This document shows, in pieces, positions 1-5,798 of a DNA stretch of 31,085 bases; positions within the stretch are counted from its first letter, which is position 1, and every line of letters starts with the position of its first letter. The notes below the pieces were generated by a model, which saw only the letters and a list, made by a program, of their open reading frames with translations, was not told where the DNA came from and ran no database searches. The position numbers and the translations under genes are program-made. Source of the DNA: a virus; IMG/VR virus record IMGVR_UViG_3300046529_000513, positions 1 through 31,085 of that record. The stretch is one strand, 5' to 3'.

Positions 1-170
1 GCGTACCGGGCGACGATCTCCTCCTGCTTCTTCAGCCGTGCCGACCAGTGGGCGGCGCAGCGCGGGAAGGACTTGCCCGTGCCGGACAGCGGGTCACGGA
101 ACTCCACGGGGCCGCTGCACGCGCCCGTGTTGTCTTCCAGGCACTCCAGCTCTTCGGGCTGCTCGCTCAT
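1..170 (-). CDS. Small Cys/His protein, C-terminus cut by the window edge
   Basis: The first 56 residues are visible; the gene runs off the left edge. The start is ATG at 170, preceded by GAGGAG. The visible part has Cys at 10 and 18 and a CAAHW segment near 38-42, followed by a basic Lys-Lys stretch, which is consistent with a small zinc-binding fold of the kind common among short actinophage proteins. No catalytic motif is visible. It is the last gene of the left-hand cluster in transcription order and begins 17 bases after the preceding gene. The function is not known. Confidence 0.7.
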   Translation of the reverse strand, partial: MSEQPEELECLEDNTGACSGPVEFRDPLSGTGKSFPRCAAHWSARLKKQEEIVARY

Positions 171-187
171 GTCGTGCTCCTCGTGTG

Positions 188-538
188 TCAGACGCTGAGT
201 TCCAGGGAGTCCGGCGAGGTCGGCGCGGGCTCCTTCGGGCGGAAGTGCTCGACGACGTCCCTCGCCCACTTCGGGATGTCGTCGTTCTCCAGGCTGTAGG
301 AGGTCAGGTGCTCGACCTGTCCCGGCGTGCCGTCCTGCTTCAGCAGGACCCCGATGACCGGCAGGGACGCGGCCTTCCACTCGCCGTTGCTCGGCCAGTA
401 GGTCAGGTGGAACCGGATGACCTTCATCTCCTTGTCCTTGGCCCGTCCCGAGTAGGCCCCGGTGGGGATGGTCGGGCCGTCCTCGACGGGGACGAAGACC
501 TCGCGGCGGGTGGCCCAGTTGGTGGGGACGATCTTCAT
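188..538 (-). CDS. Hypothetical protein, 116 aa
   Basis: Start ATG at 538 is chosen because AGGAGG lies eight bases upstream, inside a leader (CCAACCACCCC then CAGGAGG) that resembles those of the strongly promoted genes at 2289, 3894 and 5098. An in-frame extension upstream has no ribosome site and would run into the next gene. The protein is mixed alpha/beta in character, rich in Lys and Glu, without Cys and without a membrane segment. I do not recognise the family. The good ribosome site suggests it is well translated. Confidence 0.72.
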   Translation of the reverse strand: MKIVPTNWATRREVFVPVEDGPTIPTGAYSGRAKDKEMKVIRFHLTYWPSNGEWKAASLPVIGVLLKQDGTPGQVEHLTSYSLENDDIPKWARDVVEHFRPKEPAPTSPDSLELSV

Positions 539-569
539 GGTGGTGTCCTCCTGGTGGTGGGGTGGTTGG

Positions 570-698
570 TCAGTGCTGGGGAGCTGCGGTGTCGTCCTTG
601 GGGGCCCAGTAGTGGCCGGTGTAGACGTGGGCCGGGTAACCGTCCTGCTGGACCTTCTTGAGGTGCCCCTGGTAGGTGGTGGCACGGCACTTGCACAC
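570..698 (-). CDS. Hypothetical protein, 42 aa, GTG start
   Basis: A short frame beginning GTG TGC AAG TGC at 698, preceded by GAGGAGG, and ending in TGA at 570. The protein starts with Cys-Lys-Cys and contains several His, Tyr and Trp residues, so it could bind a metal or a nucleic acid. It fills the space between the genes at 538 and 701 exactly, with two bases separating it from the upstream stop. The family is not recognised. The call rests on the ribosome site, the tight packing and GC-rich third positions. Confidence 0.55.
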   Translation of the reverse strand: MCKCRATTYQGHLKKVQQDGYPAHVYTGHYWAPKDDTAAPQH

Positions 699-700
699 GG

Positions 701-1105
701 TCAGTCCTCCTCGTCGATGAGTTCGATGATGTCCGTGACGGACAGCACGCGGGTGGCGGCGTTGTGGCGGGCGTTGGCCTGCACCTGGACGATGCCGCCG
801 TTCTCCACGCGGGAGGTGCGCAGCCAGTCCAGGATGCGCTTGCGCACGGTCTCGGTGGCCTCCAGGAACTTCTCGGTGCCGACCTGCTCCAGGGTGCCGT
901 TGGCGATGTCGTGGATCTCCAGGAACGACAGGGCGACGGCCTCGGCGTGGGTGACGGCGTCCAGGACGTGCGGGGAGGACATGGAGCTGCCGACGTTGAG
1001 CGGGAGGCGCAGCAGGTCGGCGTAGTTCGCGCGGGCCTTGTTGGCGCCGTCCACGGCTCCGGTGACGGCCTTCTCGATGTACTTGGCGGTCGCGTTGGCG
1101 TCCAC
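701..1105 (-). CDS. Hypothetical helical protein, 134 aa
   Basis: Start GTG at 1105 follows CAGGAG nine bases upstream; the upstream gene stops at 1111. The protein is mostly helical and acidic at its C-terminus (ends IDEED), has no Cys, no membrane segment and no nucleotide-binding loop. Codon third positions are strongly G/C. I cannot assign a family. Confidence 0.72.
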   Translation of the reverse strand: MDANATAKYIEKAVTGAVDGANKARANYADLLRLPLNVGSSMSSPHVLDAVTHAEAVALSFLEIHDIANGTLEQVGTEKFLEATETVRKRILDWLRTSRVENGGIVQVQANARHNAATRVLSVTDIIELIDEED

Positions 1106-1110
1106 GGTGG

Positions 1111-1257
1111 CTACTCCTGGTCTCGTATGGCTGCGTGCTTGGCAGTCTTGCGGGTTCGCTGCTTGCGGGGGCGGGAATCGTGTCCTCCGGCCGCTCCGCT
1201 GCGCCGACGCTCCTGGACGGCGCGGACGTGCTCGGGGGTCTGCTGCTGGTCGTTCAC
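1111..1257 (-). CDS. Small very basic protein, 48 aa, GTG start
   Basis: Frame from GTG at 1257 to TAG at 1111, with CGGAGG placed six to seven bases before the start. The protein is rich in Gln at the N-terminus, then Arg and Lys (RPRKQRTRKTAKH), so nucleic-acid binding is plausible but unproven. The ribosome site sits just past a hairpin (1271-1311) that follows the upstream gene, so this gene depends either on read-through of that hairpin or on an undetected start point. Too short to be placed in a family. Confidence 0.5.
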   Translation of the reverse strand: MNDQQQTPEHVRAVQERRRSGAAGGHDSRPRKQRTRKTAKHAAIRDQE

Positions 1258-1270
1258 GGGTGCCTCCGGG

Positions 1271-1311
1271 GCCGTAGGGAAGATTCCAGGTTATGGGTTC
1301 TCCCCTACGGC
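1271..1311 (-). terminator. Hairpin between the 320-aa and 48-aa genes
   Basis: Inverted arms GCCGTAGGG and CCCTACGGC (9 bp, loop 23 bases) begin 16 bases after the stop at 1327. There is no U-run, because the ribosome site of the next gene follows directly. It may be a weak terminator or a structure that controls translation of the gene starting at 1257. Confidence 0.45.
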
Positions 1312-1326
1312 TTCCGAGTTACGGCT

Positions 1327-2289
1327 TCACTTGACGCGGTTCGGGTTGCGCGTGTCCTTCGCCCACTCGCGCTCGATCTTGCGCTGCTTCGCCTGGGCCT
1401 TCTTCTCGTGGGTCTCGAAGACCTCCTGGAAGGTCAGGCCCTTCTTGTTGGCGATGGCCCGGAGCAGGTACCAGGCGTGGCGGGTGTTCTCCATCTGCCG
1501 CTGGGCGTAGGACCTGTGCTCGAAGTAGTGGGCCCACTCCGGGTCGTTCTCGCGCGCCTGGTCCAGCAGGACCTCCAGCAGGGCGTCGGTCGCGGCGACC
1601 TCGGCGGTACGAAGGGTCTTGCAGACGTCCCAGGAGTCGTGGTCCTTGCCCGCGTACAGCTTCTCGCCCTCGGGGGTGGTGATGCTCTTGTCGGCCGCCT
1701 CCCGGGCCTTGCGGGTCCGCTCCGCCTCGCGCTCCTCGCGGGCCTGCTGGGCCTCGCGCTCCTCCGGCGTGAACATCTTGGTGTCCTTGGCGTTCACCGG
1801 GGCCGAGGGGTAGCAGGTGGTGCAGGCGCGCTTCCCGGCATCGGCGACGATCTCGGCCTCCGGCTTGCCGGAGTACTCGACCAGCCAGGCGAACTGCGTG
1901 CGGTACTCGCCGTGGTGGCAGGTGGAGCAGTTCTGGCCGTTGTGGGCGTGGCCGTCGCTGCTCTTGGCCAGGAACACTCGGGCCCAGCCGCCGCGACGGA
2001 CGTACTCGTTCTCGTAGGGGAGGGACTTCTTCTCCAGCTCGGCCAGCTCGGCCTTGTACGCCTCGATGTTCCCCTTGAGCAGGTTGAGCTGTTCCACCAG
2101 CTCGATGCCGTCGAGGACGGTGCGGTACTGCGGCAGCCGGAAGCCGTTCCTGATCTTCTCGATGATCACGAAGGTCTCGGCCTCGGCGCGCTGGTAGCCA
2201 GCGATGCGCAGCTCGACGGCCTGCTGCTCGGCCCACATGTCGGAGAGGACGGTGTCGATCTCGACGGGGGTAGCGGTGGTGAGGTTCAC
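1327..2289 (-). CDS. Hypothetical protein with paired CxxC motifs, 320 aa
   Basis: Start GTG at 2289 follows AGGAGG with seven bases of spacing in a leader shared with two other genes, 42 bases downstream of a strong promoter. The N-terminal third is helical. Two Cys pairs, CSTC near residue 101 and CTTC near 134, with nearby His residues suggest one zinc-binding site holding a mid-domain together. A charged helical stretch (Glu/Arg-rich, about residues 150-175) follows, and the C-terminus is basic. No enzymatic motif is visible. The dedicated promoter and leader suggest an abundant, probably early product; this is inference. Confidence 0.75.
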   Translation of the reverse strand: MNLTTATPVEIDTVLSDMWAEQQAVELRIAGYQRAEAETFVIIEKIRNGFRLPQYRTVLDGIELVEQLNLLKGNIEAYKAELAELEKKSLPYENEYVRRGGWARVFLAKSSDGHAHNGQNCSTCHHGEYRTQFAWLVEYSGKPEAEIVADAGKRACTTCYPSAPVNAKDTKMFTPEEREAQQAREEREAERTRKAREAADKSITTPEGEKLYAGKDHDSWDVCKTLRTAEVAATDALLEVLLDQARENDPEWAHYFEHRSYAQRQMENTRHAWYLLRAIANKKGLTFQEVFETHEKKAQAKQRKIEREWAKDTRNPNRVK

Positions 2290-2331
2290 CTGGGGCCTCC
2301 TGTTTCGGGGCGGTTGTTGCTGACAGGTAAG

Positions 2332-2360
2332 ACTCTATGAGGGCGGCTACGCCTTGTCAA
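2332..2360 (-). promoter_or_regulatory. Sigma-70-type promoter for the 320-aa gene
   Basis: On the minus strand TTGACA (2360-2355), a 17-base spacer and TAGAGT (2337-2332). ATTACGG stands directly upstream of the -35, as at the promoters at 3.9 and 5.1 kb. The -35 lies within the last codons of the upstream gene. The transcript would carry a leader containing ACCTGTCAG, CAACCGCCCC and CAGGAGG before the GTG at 2289. Confidence 0.8.
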
Positions 2361-2682
2361 CCGTAATCGGCGAACCGCTTGCGTCGATGTACTGCTCGAT
2401 GTCGTACCCCATGTCCAGGGAGTTGCGGCGCTTCTTGCCGATGGCCTTGATGCGCAGGTCCAGGCGGGTGGACCAGTCGGCCACGTCGGCCGGGGAGAAC
2501 GGGCCGATCTTGCACTGGCGCAGCCACAGGATGGGGTCGAAGCGGTCGCCCGTGCCGGTGAGGGCGTCGGCGATGTTGAAGGCGATGTTGCGGCGGGCGT
2601 TGATGTCCTGGTCGTCGGAGTCGGCGAGGGCGGCGGACAGGGTCTCGTAGTCGCTGCGGGACATGCTGCGGGGCGCGGGCAT
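2347..2682 (-). CDS. Hypothetical protein, 111 aa
   Basis: ATG at 2682 follows AGGAGGAG with seven to eight bases of spacing. The protein is helical with mixed charge and a single Cys. No family is recognised. Its last codons encode TVDKA and at the same time carry the -35 box of the next promoter, so the 3' end is doubly constrained. A strong inverted repeat (2723-2769) separates it from the gene upstream, and no separate promoter was found between the two. Confidence 0.7.
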   Translation of the reverse strand: MPAPRSMSRSDYETLSAALADSDDQDINARRNIAFNIADALTGTGDRFDPILWLRQCKIGPFSPADVADWSTRLDLRIKAIGKKRRNSLDMGYDIEQYIDASGSPITVDKA

Positions 2683-2722
2683 GGTGGGCTCCTCCTGGTG
2701 CGGGGATTGATGGTCGCGGGAA

Positions 2723-2769
2723 GCGTACGGGCCGCCCGGCTCAGGTGTCGAGTCGGACGGCCCGTACGC
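2723..2769 (-). terminator. Strong hairpin, probable terminator
   Basis: Perfect 12-bp arms GCGTACGGGCCG and CGGCCCGTACGC separated by 23 bases, located just after the stop at 2786. On the minus strand it is followed by TTCCCG and not by a long U-run, so termination may be partial. This would let some transcription continue into the gene at 2682. Confidence 0.6.
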
Positions 2770-2785
2770 AGGGGGTGCGCAAGGA

Positions 2786-3016
2786 TCACGCGGCGGGGCG
2801 CCGCAGGTGGTAGAACTTGCCGCCGTGGACCTGGATGGTGTAGCGGGTGCCGTCCGAGGACTCGATCAGCCGGGCCTTGGGGTAGGCCGTCAGGGCCTGC
2901 CAGGCGTGGTCGGCGTCCACGGAGACCATCTCCGTGCCGTCGTAGGAGCGGCAGTCGGTGAAGTCGGCCTTGATGGCGGCGATCTTCTTCGTGGCGGTGC
3001 GGGCGACGGTGCGCAT
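2786..3016 (-). CDS. Hypothetical protein, 76 aa
   Basis: ATG at 3016 follows AGGAG with nine bases of spacing. The N-terminus is short and basic, the C-terminal half predicts beta strands (DGTRYTIQV) and ends in a basic segment. No membrane segment, one Cys. It lies 20 bases downstream of the DUF2786 gene and probably shares its transcript from the promoter at 3.95 kb. The family is not recognised. Confidence 0.68.
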   Translation of the reverse strand: MRTVARTATKKIAAIKADFTDCRSYDGTEMVSVDADHAWQALTAYPKARLIESSDGTRYTIQVHGGKFYHLRRPAA

Positions 3017-3036
3017 GCTGGTGATCTCCTAGGGTC

Positions 3037-3894
3037 TCAGGCGGCGAGGGGCGTGCGCTGACCACCGATGGCCTTGGCGCTGCCCAGACGGGCGGACCTG
3101 GCCGCGCTGTCCCCGGCGCTGCGGGCGGTGCTGCTGCGGGTGGTGGTGCTGGCGCCCTTCCAGGTGCCCCTGGCGGTGGACTTCGCGTTGAAGTAGTCGG
3201 AGACCTCCTTCTTCTTGTCGAAGAGGACGAGGGCAGCGGTCACCTCGATCTCGTACTCACGGCCGTCCACGCCCGTGCTGGGCACGCTGTAGGTCTTCTC
3301 CTTGGCGGCCTCCAGGGCCTCCCGGCGGGCCTCTTGCAGGCGGGCGGAGATGCGGCCGGTGAAGGCGTCGTAGAAGTTGGCGCGGGCGGTGCGGCCGTCC
3401 ATGGGCTTGTAGACCGTCTCGTAGTCCCACTCGCCCCAGTAGGCGTCCCAGACCTTCTTCTTGCCCCGGACCGTCTCCTTCTTGTACTCGCCGGTCTTCA
3501 GCCAGGCGTTGGCGGACTCGACCATCTGGAAGAGCAGGCTGGCGTACAGGACCTCGACGACCTCGATGTCCGACGGCATGCCGAACGCGATGACGAAGGT
3601 GCTGTTGTTCGCGATGTTGAGCCGGACGTCGTTGGCGTACGCGATGGCGTTGAACAGGTTGACCAGCCGCGCGTTGTTCTGCTTGCGGGCCTGGCCGATG
3701 GTGATCATCTTGTGGGTCGGCTGCTCGCGCTGCTCCTTCTTCGCGGTGTGCTGCCGGGCCACGGCGAGGTCGATGCTGCCGAGGGTGGCCAGGGACTGCG
3801 CCTTCTTCATGTAGGTCGCGGCTTCCTCGGGGGTCGAGGCGTTCTCGGCCTGGGCGAGGATCTTGGCCAGCTTGTCGAGCATGCGGTCAGCCAT
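3037..3894 (-). CDS. DUF2786-type protein, 285 aa
   Basis: The N-terminus (about residues 5-40) has the helical pattern of DUF2786: a Lys-Ile-Leu-Ala-x-Ala-Glu start, a Thr-Pro-Glu-Glu-Ala turn, then Lys-Ala-Gln-x-Leu. This domain occurs in many actinobacterial and phage proteins and its role is unknown. The central part is mixed alpha/beta with many aromatic residues. The last 45 residues are rich in Ser, Thr, Arg and Ala and are probably disordered and basic. ATG at 3894 follows AGGAGGAG in the shared leader, 42 bases after a promoter -10 box. Nucleic-acid binding is possible because of the tail, but this is not shown. Confidence 0.75.
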   Translation of the reverse strand: MADRMLDKLAKILAQAENASTPEEAATYMKKAQSLATLGSIDLAVARQHTAKKEQREQPTHKMITIGQARKQNNARLVNLFNAIAYANDVRLNIANNSTFVIAFGMPSDIEVVEVLYASLLFQMVESANAWLKTGEYKKETVRGKKKVWDAYWGEWDYETVYKPMDGRTARANFYDAFTGRISARLQEARREALEAAKEKTYSVPSTGVDGREYEIEVTAALVLFDKKKEVSDYFNAKSTARGTWKGASTTTRSSTARSAGDSAARSARLGSAKAIGGQRTPLAA

Positions 3895-3935
3895 CGTGGG
3901 CTCCTCCTGTTACGGGGGCGGTTGGTGTGAGGTAG

Positions 3936-3965
3936 ACGTTACGGGTTCACGAAACCCGTTGTCAA
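3936..3965 (-). promoter_or_regulatory. Promoter with a palindrome filling its spacer
   Basis: TTGACA (3965-3960) and TAACGT (3941-3936) on the minus strand with an 18-base spacer. The spacer is occupied by ACGGGTT-n5-AACCCGT (3941-3959), a perfect 7-bp inverted repeat touching the -10. ATAACG precedes the -35, as at the sister promoters. The repeat is placed where a repressor would block RNA polymerase. Confidence 0.75.
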
Positions 3966-4012
3966 GCGTTATTGCCAGATTACTTGCGGGACAGTGAGAG
4001 ACACGGGGCCTT

Positions 4013-4216
4013 TCAGTGACGCAGGTCTTCCACGGCGTCGCGGAATTCGGTGATCGTGGCGTTGCGGACGTAGGAGATGATCTCCCAGACGTTCACGTCG
4101 TCAGGCTGGAAGGGCTTCCCGTCCTCGGGGGCGATGGGCGCCGTACGCAATGCCTCGTTCATGAGGTGCGCGACCATGCGACGGATTCGGGCTTCACGCT
4201 TGGGCTCGATGGGCAT
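4013..4216 (-). CDS. Hypothetical helical protein, 67 aa
   Basis: ATG at 4216 follows GAGAGG five to six bases upstream. The protein is helical, basic at the start (KREARIRRM) and acidic near its end, with no Cys or membrane segment. It is the last gene of the three-gene unit beginning at 5098, nine bases after the metallohydrolase stop. The next 47 bases downstream contain no clear terminator, so transcription may continue through the promoter at 3.95 kb. Confidence 0.65.
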   Translation of the reverse strand: MPIEPKREARIRRMVAHLMNEALRTAPIAPEDGKPFQPDDVNVWEIISYVRNATITEFRDAVEDLRH

Positions 4217-4225
4217 GGGGACCTC

Positions 4226-4741
4226 TCAGGCGGCGACGAGGGCGCCGAAGGCGACGCCGTTACGGGCGAAGGCGTCGGTGAGCAGCAGACCGACCTCGTC
4301 GCCGACCAGTTCCTTGACCAGGTGCAGGTAGGTGGAGACGAACTGCACGCCGTGGACCTCTCCGCCCCGGGCGAGATGGTGGGCCAGCTCGTGGATGATG
4401 ACCATCTCGCGCATGGCCCAGGAGATCCCGCGCTGGTGCTCGGGGACGGCGATGACGTGGCGCATCGGCTCGTAGTGGGCGTGAGCGTCGCCCTTCCTGG
4501 CGCGGACGGTGACCGGCAGGGCGGCCCGGGTGGGCCAGGTGGCGCGTACCCAGTTCAGGCCGAGGACCTGGTCGATGTAGCGCTGGACGCCGTCGAGGTC
4601 GCCGAACTTGCGCTCGTCGGGCAGGACCAGGCCGGAGCCGTAGAAGTCGAAGGTGCGGGCGTCGGTCTTGGCGACGGTGGCCAGCACGTCCATGACGAGG
4701 TTTTCGGCGCTGTAGACCTTGGACTTCTGGTTGTCCCGCAC
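4226..4741 (-). CDS. TIGR04338-like putative zinc metallohydrolase, 171 aa
   Basis: The sequence HELAH at 117-121 followed by His130 in a HG-x-x-F context gives the HExxH plus third-ligand pattern expected for a zinc hydrolase. Overall length, the upstream Trp-Ala-x-x-Ser-like segment and the closing VGDEVGLLLTDAF helix match the actinobacterial family modelled as TIGR04338 (Rv0185-like), which also occurs in actinophages. The substrate is unknown. There is no signal peptide, so it would act in the cytoplasm. The start is GTG at 4741, with the upstream stop three bases away, so translation is probably coupled. Residues H117, E118, H121 and H130 all appear intact. Confidence 0.75.
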   Translation of the reverse strand: MRDNQKSKVYSAENLVMDVLATVAKTDARTFDFYGSGLVLPDERKFGDLDGVQRYIDQVLGLNWVRATWPTRAALPVTVRARKGDAHAHYEPMRHVIAVPEHQRGISWAMREMVIIHELAHHLARGGEVHGVQFVSTYLHLVKELVGDEVGLLLTDAFARNGVAFGALVAA

Positions 4742-4744
4742 GGC

Positions 4745-5098
4745 TCAGACCTCCTTGCCGGTGAGGGCGGCGAGGACCTTGCGCTTGGCCTCGGCGAGGC
4801 CGTGCTTGAAGCCCTCGGAGCGGATCACGGCGCCGATGCGCTCGGCTTCGCGGCGGGCGCTGCGCTCGGGCATGCCGCTGTCCTCCAGCCGGACGGCGAG
4901 GTCGTTGATCTCCAACTGGGCCGTGCGTCCGGCGACGCCGACGACGGGGCGGCCCTTGTCGCGGCCCGCGTTGTAGATGCCGTCCAGCGCGCGGCGCAGG
5001 TCGTCGATGTTCAGGTCCTCGCCCTGGCCTACGAGGTTGAACACCTCGGCGTACTTCTGCTCCAGGGCGAGGTATTCGCGGACGCTGTTGTCGGCCAT
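4745..5098 (-). CDS. Hypothetical protein, 117 aa, first gene of a promoter-led unit
   Basis: ATG at 5098 follows AGGAGGAG in the shared leader, with the promoter -10 box 46 bases upstream. The protein is helical and charged, with an N-terminal helix, a central glycine-rich turn (RPVVGVAGR) and a C-terminal basic helix. No Cys and no catalytic motif. It heads the unit that includes the metallohydrolase and the 67-aa gene. The family is not recognised. Confidence 0.72.
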   Translation of the reverse strand: MADNSVREYLALEQKYAEVFNLVGQGEDLNIDDLRRALDGIYNAGRDKGRPVVGVAGRTAQLEINDLAVRLEDSGMPERSARREAERIGAVIRSEGFKHGLAEAKRKVLAALTGKEV

Positions 5099-5143
5099 GG
5101 GGTGCTCCTCCTGCTGTGGGGGCGGTTGGTGTTGACAGGGAGA

Positions 5144-5171
5144 ACACTACTCCGAAAGCCGTAACCGTCAA
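5144..5171 (-). promoter_or_regulatory. Promoter with three phased ATTACG-like boxes
   Basis: TTGACG (5171-5166), a 16-base spacer and TAGTGT (5149-5144). TTACG (CGTAA on the + strand) occurs three times with starts at 5160, 5174 and 5188, an exact 14-base period. One copy is inside the spacer, one sits just upstream of the -35, and one lies farther upstream. It stands directly downstream of a strong terminator, so it begins a new transcription unit. Confidence 0.75.
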
Positions 5172-5196
5172 GACGTAATCTGCGAGACGTAACGAA

Positions 5197-5235
5197 GAAA
5201 GCCGTGAGCTGCGTCACAGGCAGCTCACGGCTTTC
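5197..5235 (-). terminator. Strong intrinsic terminator
   Basis: Perfect 16-bp arms, GAAAGCCGTGAGCTGC and its complement, with a 7-base loop. On the minus strand the stem ends in CTTTC followed by TTCGTT. It begins 21 bases after the stop at 5257 and separates the 5.3-11 kb unit from the promoter at 5.15 kb. The A-rich and T-rich stem ends could make it work in both directions. Confidence 0.85.
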
Positions 5236-5256
5236 ATATGTTGACCAGGCGGTGGA

Positions 5257-5640
5257 TTACTTGGTAGACGTTGGTGTTTCCGTCACCGTCTCCACGGGGC
5301 ACGGAATCTTGACCTGCACGGAATGCGTATGTGCGAGCCCATTCACGGGTGCGTAAGGCGTGGCCGAGGACGTAGGTGCGGGTACGGCGGGCGAGGGCCC
5401 GATCAGGAGCGACACCTTACATGTGCCCGTATTCCGCTTAGCGGGCGCCTCGGCATACCGGGTGACTGTGGCAACAGGCTGCGGGTTGGAATCCCCCTCC
5501 GTTCCGGAAGAATCCGACCTGGAAACTCCGGTATTAAGCCCGGTGGAATCCTGCTCGGGGATCACGGAAAGTCCGATCGCAGGAATCGCGAGAATTCCGA
5601 TTGTGATGAGGGCGGCCTTTACTCGGCGGAATCTGTTCAT
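5257..5640 (-). CDS. Membrane-anchored or secreted protein, 127 aa
   Basis: ATG at 5640 overlaps the stop of the upstream gene (ATGA). After a basic N-terminus (MNRFRRVK) comes one hydrophobic segment at about residues 9-27, either a signal anchor or a signal peptide. The rest is a Ser/Thr/Pro-rich, probably exposed region with two Cys, at about 74 and 116, that could pair outside the membrane. There is no lipobox. No good ribosome site precedes it, so translational coupling is likely. Residues 35-37 are encoded by the CTTAATACC word. Codon use is less G/C-biased than in the left cluster. Function unknown; a cell-surface or superinfection role is only a guess. Confidence 0.65.
   Translation of the reverse strand: MNRFRRVKAALITIGILAIPAIGLSVIPEQDSTGLNTGVSRSDSSGTEGDSNPQPVATVTRYAEAPAKRNTGTCKVSLLIGPSPAVPAPTSSATPYAPVNGLAHTHSVQVKIPCPVETVTETPTSTK
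5530..5538 (-). repeat. CTTAATACC word, copy 1
   Basis: Codons 35-37 of the membrane-anchored protein. This is the leftmost copy. Confidence 0.9.
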
Positions 5641-5786
5641 ACCAGCACCGTACCGTAGCCCTCGCAGGGGACACAGTCCGCTCCGTCGCGGTCCTCCCCC
5701 GTGCCGTAGCAGCGCTTGCACTCGACCTCTTCTGCCGTGCTCTCGCCGCTTTCGGCGAAAGACACTGCATGCACGTGCGTGTCCAT
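5637..5786 (-). CDS. DnaJ-type zinc-finger mini-protein, 49 aa
   Basis: Frame from ATG at 5786 to a TGA that overlaps the next start by four bases. Residues 23-44 carry CKRCYGTG and then CVPCEGYG, the two halves of a DnaJ-type CxxCxGxG zinc centre; only one pair of halves is present, where DnaJ itself has two zinc sites. Such single centres occur in small phage proteins and are thought to fold around one zinc ion. No clear ribosome site lies at the usual distance (GGAAGG is 17 bases away), so the exact start is uncertain and GTG at 5774 is an alternative. Confidence 0.6.
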   Translation of the reverse strand: MDTHVHAVSFAESGESTAEEVECKRCYGTGEDRDGADCVPCEGYGTVLV

Positions 5787-5798
5787 GAGAAGTACTAA

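Noticed and set aside
1135-2340. + strand frame of 401 codons opposite the 320-aa gene
   Set aside because: Low-complexity Leu/Gly/Val translation; the minus-strand gene has a promoter, leader and ribosome site.
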